Source: Watersipora subatra
Lineage: Eukaryota; Bryozoa; Gymnolaemata; Cheilostomatida; Watersiporidae
Assembly: GCF_963576615.1 (NCBI RefSeq)
Contig: NC_088712.1
Span: forward strand, 29,417,870-29,481,869
Reading direction: 5' to 3'
DNA length: 64,000 nt
The notes beneath the pieces are model-generated. The model was not told the origin of the DNA and made no database searches. It worked only from the letters and a program-made list of their open reading frames with translations. Positions 57,250 through 64,000 of this stretch are shown here, one piece after another. Within the stretch, counting starts at the first letter, position 1. The number at the start of each line of letters is the position of its first letter. A program made the translations under genes and the position numbers.

Positions 57250-60058
57250 TGTCAAGAAAATTTGAAATTAAATTCAAAAACTCAACTATGCCAAACGAAA
57301 GGTTGTAAAAAATTCACACCTAATCTACTACTATCTCAAACCTATGTTTTACAACAATAAAATGAATATTAATTAAAGCTGTAGGCCTAACCTACTGTAA
57401 TTTATGTAATTTAACAACAGCAATAAGGAAATATGTTTATTATATCTCTGAAATGCCATATTAGAAGTAAAATGGCGAGCTGCTGTGTAATATACACAGT
57501 TTGAAAGTTAGTTGTGTTGAATGTAGAATGGCTTTGATAGCGATCTAGCAGAAAGCAAGTATGAGCGTTCACACGTTTGGAAGTTTTCTGCAAACTGGAG
57601 CAAAATAAAAAAATGTTTTCGTCATAAAGGAGCGTTGTAGTTTGGTCCTAGCTTGTACATAAGATGTAAAGAATTTTGGCTAACATTTTAAATAATTTAA
57701 TGAAACCTTCGGTAATTGGGAAAAAACATAGGCTGATAGACTGTGTGCCACAATTTTGTACCTGTAAATCGGTCTACGCCTCAAACGGTCTACGTTTATT
57801 ACAGAAACCTTCGAACAAATAAATTCAAATAATTATTCTAATGATAATTTTATAAAATCAAATTATTATTCTTATAATTAAATATTTTTGCAAGATATTA
57901 AATACGGAAAAATATTAGAAACCTTCGGCAATTAGACAATGCTATAGACTGGTGAAATGAGCACGGTTTTCTTGTGAAATGTGCCCTACTTAATAGTTCT
58001 ACTATTTAATATTTATTTTATATTTATTATTTATTTTAATAGGTCTTAATTTTGGTTAAAAAAGCTTGTCAAGTTTTTTATTGCGAATTTCGGCCAAATT
58101 AATCTGTCTATTTGTGTATAATCCGATCAGATGGGTAAGTTTTAGGATATTGTCGACAATTTTCAAAGACTTGGTAACATATTTAAATAGGTTTTTATGT
58201 GTTTTGTATCGTTATTATACTTAAACGACTCCATTGAAAAATGGTTAAATTTGTTGATGAGATTTCGGTACAAGGGTTTGCGACAGTGTTGATGAATAAT
58301 TTTCATGAGTTGTGTGCACATGCATTTATCATAAATCTCTCAAACAATCGCTCCGCTCATATTTGGTCGTAGGACTACTTGAATAATCTAAACAACTGAA
58401 GAGAAAAAGCTTGTTTCAGCGAAATAAAAATATCACGATTTAGCTTTAGTATTAATACAAATCTCTTTCACGAATGGCAAAAAAAACATGAGAAGGGAGG
58501 TGAAGATGATAATTGAGATACATAAGGTAACTTCCTTTAGCTTAGTCTTAGTGACGTTTACATTTTTTGTACAATTAGTGCTCGTTTAATAAAAATAAAA
58601 CACATATATATAACGCAATTTAATATATATAAAAACCTACATACAATTGCATACATAAAACGAAAGCTATGCAACCAATCAAATAAATATTGGCACATTC
58701 ATTAGGTGATGCCTAGCTAAACTGCTTTGGCATGAAAAAGCGAAAACATAAGACACACAAAGATGAAACAAGAACATTCGGATCAGATGAGATAAATGAC
58801 CTGTTGGTAATTGTCAACGGTTATAATGGCATATGCTTTACAAAAATCAATAACAGAGGTTAATCTTCATTGAGTTATCTTCTAGACAAGTGAAGCTGTA
58901 ATATATTGGTAATGACTGTTGTACAAATGACTTGTTGACACATGAGGCGCTTGTTATCATACGATCAACAAGTGATCGCTAAAAGCTACAACGAGTGATC
59001 GCTACAACGAGCGGTCGCTTGGTACATATTGCGGTGTTGTATGGAAATATTAGCAAATACAGATGCCAGAAGGAAGCAACACCTAAACCTTCGGAGATAT
59101 ACATATTACTGCAGAGAACGAAACACCCGGTACATTAGAGGATTATCAAGAAAGATAATGATCATACATCCATCCACAAGCGAATTAGAAACATCCAGTG
59201 GAAGTAATCCAAGAGGAAAGAGTAAATTGGCCTGCCAAAAAACCACCAAAAAACTAGATCTTTAACAGACACAATTATATTAACTGGAGTTAGTCATCAA
59301 TTCCAATCTGTACACCTCATACCGTACTCAAAACAAGTCCACTCAAATACTAACTCTCTGCAACATAAAGAACATAATACGGGCATGTAAACACCTCACA
59401 GGCTAACAAAAACATCTGTAAAAGAGAACAGCCCCAATGAGTCTGCCTCTTTCCCCTCCATCTGTGGAACCTCTGTGGAATCTGCTGAGCCTCTTCTCCT
59501 TCACTGCCAAGGTTCCTTATATTTAAACTGCTGAGTCTCTTTATCTATGACTTTAGTTTGACTGTCGAAACTCGCAGCTGTACAAAACTGAGTGAACAAA
59601 CATGGTCGACTGTTGAGCAAGGGTGTAACTTTTATTGGCTTTTTATACCTTTTGTCATTAGTATTATTGTTTTAGAATTTTGTTAATTGTGTATTTTAAT
59701 TGCTGAACTTAGAGAATAAAAAAGTATATTTTACTGGTAATTATCAGTATTGTATATAATAGCTTAACACCTTCACTAGTGTGTGAACCAGTAATAATCA
59801 AATCAGTTCACACAACCCAAACCAAGGTGCACAAACTAAACATAGACTAGTCAAAAGAGAATAAAATGACAAAGCAAATTCAACCCTGCTTTATATATAG
59901 ATTAAGATTAATTGCGTATATATCATAATTTCTTCCAAATCCCACGTGACGGGAGTCTTAAAGTGATTGTTAGTTCATCACATTGGTTTGTTATTATTCA
60001 AGTCACCTACAGCAACTTAAACAGCGCTGAATAGCCTTAATCGTACCGTCGCAGGTAG
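57250..60058. other. non-coding stretch before the LTR retrotransposon
   Basis: AT-rich with repeated AAACCTTCGG(T/C)AATT at 57703 and 57920. A 78-codon frame at 59029-59265 has no domain. No exon chain could be built on either strand. Confidence 0.35.
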
Positions 60059-60282
60059 TGTAATATCCTAGACATTGGAATCGTCTTCCCTATTGCTGGG
60101 TTTTGTAAACAAGTTAATTGGCATAGATATGACAGGATTCAAGCCTCGTTTTGAATTGAAAGTCAGCACATTAGGCTGTCTTGTTATGTAAGCTTTCTTT
60201 TGAATTGCCGCTGCTGAGCTGTACAGTCGTGTATTTATAATCTGATTATTGTGTGAATACATCTGACACTTATATAATTACA
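60059..60282 (+). mobile_element. candidate 5' LTR of the Gypsy element
   Basis: A block bounded by TGTAAT and ATTACA (TG...CA with a 6-bp inverted end), ending 12 nt before the primer-binding site. The 3' LTR lies outside the window, so the boundaries cannot be confirmed. Confidence 0.3.
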
Positions 60283-60294
60283 ACGATGTTATAA

Positions 60295-60312
60295 TGGCGA
60301 CGAGGATGGGAT
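60295..60312 (+). other. primer-binding site, tRNA-Ser(GCT) type
   Basis: TGGCGACGAGGATGGGAT is the exact complement of the 3' end of animal tRNA-Ser(GCT), ...ATCCCATCCTCGTCGCCA (from memory). It lies just before gag, as expected for the minus-strand primer site of an LTR retrotransposon. Confidence 0.88.
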
Positions 60313-60419
60313 CCAGACTGTTTGTGGCAACCATCTCACTCTAAAAGCTAAGTAGATTGGTCTTTATCTTTAGGGTATTTTCTTTTCTTCCTTCATTGCT
60401 GATTAAAGTTGGGTTCAGA

Positions 60420-63400
60420 ATGGATAGCAAGGGGCCAGGCAATTTCTCTCCAGACGGCGATGCTTCAATAGTTTCCACGAATTGGAGATCGTGGGTTGAA
60501 GAATTTGAGGCCTTTTCTGACTCGAAGGGAATTTTTAATTTGGATGGAGAAGGGAATATCAATTTGAGGGCTCAGAGAAAGGCGCTCTTGTTGTACCATG
60601 CTGGCGCCAGGGTTAGGGAAATTCATGGCACGTTGGCAGCTACTAATAGAGACGATTACAACGGGTTTAGGCAACATTTAGACGAATATTTTACGGTGGC
60701 TCCTAACGAGACTTTTCAGCGTCATGTGTTTCGTAAGATGGTGCAATTGGAAAATGAGACAGTGAGCCAATACTGTGCGCGATTAAGGAAGGCGGGTGGT
60801 AATGGATGCAATTACCACAATGTGAATGATCAAATTAGGGATCAAATCGTAGAATATTGTATATCGGATGTGCTAAGGAAGCGCTTGATGGAAGAAGGAA
60901 ACGCTTTAACTCTCGAACGCACACTGGTTTTGGCTAGTACACACGAGTCAGTAGAAAGTCGATTCCGGGAGATGAGTAGCAGACCGCTGTTGAACAGGGT
61001 TAGTGATAATAGGCCAGGCACCAATAGAAGTAGTAATGGTTTTCGTGGCAGCAGGACAGGCTTAGATAGGGGTAGTAGGGTTGCTAACGAATTTCGAGGT
61101 AAAGCCCGATGCAATGGATGTGGTAGGGAAAATTCACATGCTGTGTGCCCGGCCAAGGGCAGACAATGTTTCAAGTGCAAAGAATACAATCATTTTAAAT
61201 CTGTGTGTAGGGGTAAGCATGTAAATTATGTAGAACAGAACGACGAGGATTCTAGCGATAGGCCTGACGCTGGTAATGTTAGTCAGAACCCTGATAGGTT
61301 TGCTTTCACATTAAATTCTATCAACAAAGTAGGACTTCACCGAGCAATGGTGCAAGTGGGAGGTGTAGATGTAAAATTTATTTTGGATTCAGGGGCGGAT
61401 TGCAATGTCATAGATAAACCTACGTGGGAAACGCTTAAAAAAGGTGGTATTGTAGTTGAAAAGTCAGAGCGCTCTGGTCCGAAAATTTATTCATATACAT
61501 CACAGAAACCGCTATCAGTGATAGGGCAGTTTTGGGCAGAGGTACATTGTTCTGGTAATGGTAAGATGGCCAAAAATACCAAGTTTTTGGTGATTGACAG
61601 CGTGGCTGAGGCTCTATTGGGGATAGAAACATGTACGGAGTTGGGGCTGATCAGTATTTCTACGAATCTTGTCATTGAGGAGGGGGCGGCCTGGAAAAGT
61701 AAGTTTCCAAAATTGTTTTCAGGAGGTATAGGAAAAGTCGATGGTGAGATAACACTTTCTATTGATCATACAGTTGTGCCTGTGGCTCAACCATATCGTA
61801 GGGTGCCGTTTTCTGTTCGCGAAAAATTAGAAAAGCACTTGGATGAGTTATGCTCTTTAGACATCATTGAACCAGTAGAGGGGCCTACAACATGGAGTAG
61901 CGGGGTGGTTATTGTGCCAAAGGCTGATGGCAGCATTAGGTTGTGTGTAGATATGAGGCAGGCCAACAGAGCCATAATCAGACATCACTACCCTGTGCCC
62001 ACGGTGGATGAGCTATTGCTAGACATGAACGGGTCCAAGGTTTTCTCGAAAATTGACATGAAAATGGGGTTTCATCAATTCGTTTTAAACAAAAAGTCTA
62101 GGGATATTACAACATTTACCACCCATGCTGGTCAATACCGTTACAAACGGCTTAGCTTTGGTATTTGCGCTGCCCCTGAAATATACCAAAGGAAAGTGGC
62201 CGACATAATTGCAGGGATTCCAGGGGTAGTGAACTTGGCTGATGATATAGTAGTACATGCAGGTAACATGGCAGAGCATAATGAACGCTTAGAATTGACA
62301 CTTGAGCGACTAGAAAAGGCAGGGCTAACTGTAAATGAAGGCAAGTGTGTTTTTGGGGCCAAGCAGATCACTTTTGTAGGACATAGAATCTCTAGCCAGG
62401 GGGTTGATCCAGGCTCAGACAAGGTTGAGGCCATATCAGGAGCATCAGTACCAAAAACTGTAGGGGAATTAAAAAGTTTTCTAGGGTTAGTGAGCTATTG
62501 TTCAAGGTTTATTCCTGATTTCTCATCTAGAACAGAATTGTTGCGAAGCATGACCATCGGCAAGCAGTCTGCAATGCAACTGGAGTTTGGGGGGCAGGAA
62601 TTAAAGGCTTTTCAGGATTTGAAATGTGCGTTAGCTCATACAAGGACACTGGCATTTTTTGACTTAGATTCCGATACTTTGCTATACACAGATGCAAGTC
62701 CCGTGGGCTTAGGGTGTGTGCTCGTTCAAGTACAGGGAGGGGTTGATAGGGTCATCTGCTATGCTTCGAGAGCGTTGACTCAAGTTGAGAAACGATACTG
62801 TCAGACAGAAAAAGAAGCTTTGGCCATAGTCTGGGCATGCGAAAGGCTACACCATTATTTGTTTGGGGTTAAATTCACTCTCATGACAGATCACCAGCCA
62901 TTGGAGGTGATCTATGCCAATCACAAAAAGAAATCTCCCTCTGCTCGAATAGAGAGGTGGGTCTTGCGTCTCCAGAGTTATGATTTTTGCGCGAAATACA
63001 TAAAAGGGTCATTGAACATTGCAGACTGCTTATCTAGAATGGTGACGGGTCAATATGGATCTCCAGTGGAGTCTGTAGAAGACACTGAGCTTTTTGTTAG
63101 GCAGGTAGTTGTGGACGATTTGTTAGGTTTTGAGGCAATAACGGCTAAACAGGTTGAGAGAATATCTGACAGAGATGGGGAATTGGGTTATGTAAGGCGT
63201 TCAATAGCTGAAGGTTCATTTGACAATGCACCAAAAGACATAGCAAAACAATTTAGACCCGTTATTGATGAGCTGTGTGCTATTGGCCAAATAGTGTTGA
63301 GGGGAAACAGGATAGTTGTACCGGTGGAGTTGAGACATAAAATGATTGAGCTGGGACACGAAGGACATCTTGGTATTGTGGGTACTAAGCGTAACTTGAG

Positions 63401-64000
63401 AACGAGGGTCTGGTGGCCGGGTATGGATGCAGAAATAGAATGCTATGTGAAGCGGTGCAAGGGTTGTCAATTAGTAGGTCAGGCACAGGAAAGAGACCCA
63501 GTTAGAGTCACTGAGTTGCCAAATGGGCCCTGGGAAGACTTAGCATGCGACTTATTGGGTCCACTAGAGAATGGTAGATATATATTTGTCGTGGTAGACT
63601 ACTATAGCAGGTATTATGAGTGTGTATTCATGCAGTCTATTGTTAGCGGCAAAATCATAGAAGCTTTGGTTGAGATTTTTGACAAGCATGGACTGCCTTT
63701 GAGCTTAAAGTCAGATAATGGACCTCAGTTTATTTCTCGGGAGTTTGCTGGATACATAGAAAGTATGGGCATTAGGCATGATTTAGTGACACCGCGATGG
63801 CCTGAGTCTAATGGGGAGGTAGAGCGTCAGAATCGTTCTTTGATGAAGAGAGTTAGGATTGCCATAGCTGAGGGTAGGAGCGTACCAGGAGAGTTAAGGA
63901 AATACCTGTTGGCTTACAGAAACACTCCACATTCGATCACTGGTAAATCTCCGTCAGAAATGCTTTTTGGGCGAAAATTACGGGTAAAGGTCCCTCAGGT
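60420..64000 (+). CDS. Gypsy-type LTR retrotransposon gag-pol polyprotein (runs off the window)
   Basis: One open frame from the ATG at 60420 to the window edge, at least 1193 codons, with no stop between gag and pol. Gag is about residues 1-300, with two zinc knuckles: C231-C234-H240-C243 (spacing CX2CX5HX2C, atypical) and C250-C253-H258-C263 (normal). Protease Asp323 in DSGAD. RT about 440-620 with SGVVIVPKADGS and LADD at 606-609. RNase H has YTDAS (Asp758) and TEKEALAIVWA. Integrase has H980-H984-C1013-C1016, then Asp1044, Asp1099 and Glu1135, a perfect D,D-35-E. The order PR-RT-RH-IN marks Ty3/Gypsy, and the single frame and tRNA-Ser primer suggest the Mag/SURL group. The open frame suggests a young copy. 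Any env or chromodomain would lie outside. Confidence 0.93.
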   Translation, partial: MDSKGPGNFSPDGDASIVSTNWRSWVEEFEAFSDSKGIFNLDGEGNINLRAQRKALLLYHAGARVREIHGTLAATNRDDYNGFRQHLDEYFTVAPNETFQRHVFRKMVQLENETVSQYCARLRKAGGNGCNYHNVNDQIRDQIVEYCISDVLRKRLMEEGNALTLERTLVLASTHESVESRFREMSSRPLLNRVSDNRPGTNRSSNGFRGSRTGLDRGSRVANEFRGKARCNGCGRENSHAVCPAKGRQCFKCKEYNHFKSVCRGKHVNYVEQNDEDSSDRPDAGNVSQNPDRFAFTLNSINKVGLHRAMVQVGGVDVKFILDSGADCNVIDKPTWETLKKGGIVVEKSERSGPKIYSYTSQKPLSVIGQFWAEVHCSGNGKMAKNTKFLVIDSVAEALLGIETCTELGLISISTNLVIEEGAAWKSKFPKLFSGGIGKVDGEITLSIDHTVVPVAQPYRRVPFSVREKLEKHLDELCSLDIIEPVEGPTTWSSGVVIVPKADGSIRLCVDMRQANRAIIRHHYPVPTVDELLLDMNGSKVFSKIDMKMGFHQFVLNKKSRDITTFTTHAGQYRYKRLSFGICAAPEIYQRKVADIIAGIPGVVNLADDIVVHAGNMAEHNERLELTLERLEKAGLTVNEGKCVFGAKQITFVGHRISSQGVDPGSDKVEAISGASVPKTVGELKSFLGLVSYCSRFIPDFSSRTELLRSMTIGKQSAMQLEFGGQELKAFQDLKCALAHTRTLAFFDLDSDTLLYTDASPVGLGCVLVQVQGGVDRVICYASRALTQVEKRYCQTEKEALAIVWACERLHHYLFGVKFTLMTDHQPLEVIYANHKKKSPSARIERWVLRLQSYDFCAKYIKGSLNIADCLSRMVTGQYGSPVESVEDTELFVRQVVVDDLLGFEAITAKQVERISDRDGELGYVRRSIAEGSFDNAPKDIAKQFRPVIDELCAIGQIVLRGNRIVVPVELRHKMIELGHEGHLGIVGTKRNLRTRVWWPGMDAEIECYVKRCKGCQLVGQAQERDPVRVTELPNGPWEDLACDLLGPLENGRYIFVVVDYYSRYYECVFMQSIVSGKIIEALVEIFDKHGLPLSLKSDNGPQFISREFAGYIESMGIRHDLVTPRWPESNGEVERQNRSLMKRVRIAIAEGRSVPGELRKYLLAYRNTPHSITGKSPSEMLFGRKLRVKVPQ

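Noticed and set aside
60341-62434. Several minus-strand frames of 60-115 codons
   Set aside because: Shadows of the gag-pol frame on the other strand. They have no domains, and their borders follow the codon bias of the real gene.

Overview
This window looks like nuclear DNA of an invertebrate animal. It is AT-rich, its genes are split by long GT-AG introns, and the introns are filled with transposons and minisatellites. The metazoan kinase MEK5, a mitochondrial ribosomal protein and a Mag/SURL-like Gypsy element fit a lophotrochozoan such as a mollusc or bryozoan. That placement is inference. Most of the long uninterrupted reading frames here are chance frames or tandem repeats. The real host genes had to be joined exon by exon, checking splice sites and reading phase.

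Host genes. (1) 9405-11547, minus strand: the 3' part of an unrecognised single-pass membrane protein, two firm exons plus a candidate 29-nt microexon at 12933-12961. (2) 14770-18474, minus strand: a complete four-exon gene for mitochondrial ribosomal protein mL48 (MRPL48), 197 aa. (3) 26214-42611, plus strand: a complete eight-exon coding sequence for a MAP2K5/MEK5-type kinase (470 aa) with an N-terminal PB1 domain and a MAP2K catalytic domain. (4) 47631-55336, minus strand: a complete five-exon gene for a 403-aa protein. Its C-terminal half has the His-Asp-Ser layout of a trypsin-like protease, but it has no signal peptide and so looks intracellular.

Mobile DNA. Intron 5 of the kinase gene holds three nested transposons: a TA-flanked element carrying CCCTAGGACACTTATG ends, interrupted by a P-element relative with a perfect 8-bp target duplication, itself interrupted by a pogo/Tigger-like element. 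A second pogo copy lies in the next intron. Other elements are three full copies of a TTAA-flanked element with long inverted ends (15.2, 22.4 and 27.4 kb), a hAT remnant with an 8-bp duplication (55.6-56.7 kb), a 3.2-kb element with ~470-bp inverted arms (42.9-46.0 kb), a 2.1-kb TTAA element (50.2-52.3 kb), a Tigger-like element with a long GC-rich hairpin (52.8-53.9 kb), several tRNA-derived SINEs and a broken LINE fragment. The right edge (60.3 kb to the end) is a Gypsy-type LTR retrotransposon. It has a tRNA-Ser primer site and one uninterrupted gag-pol frame that runs off the window.

The most unusual signal is at 34500-34761. The start of a kinase exon, covering the splice acceptor and the codons of the glycine-rich ATP loop, has been amplified as a 42-bp (14-codon) tandem array in the intron just upstream. 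The last three upstream units stay in frame with the true exon, so shifted splicing could insert extra copies of the loop.
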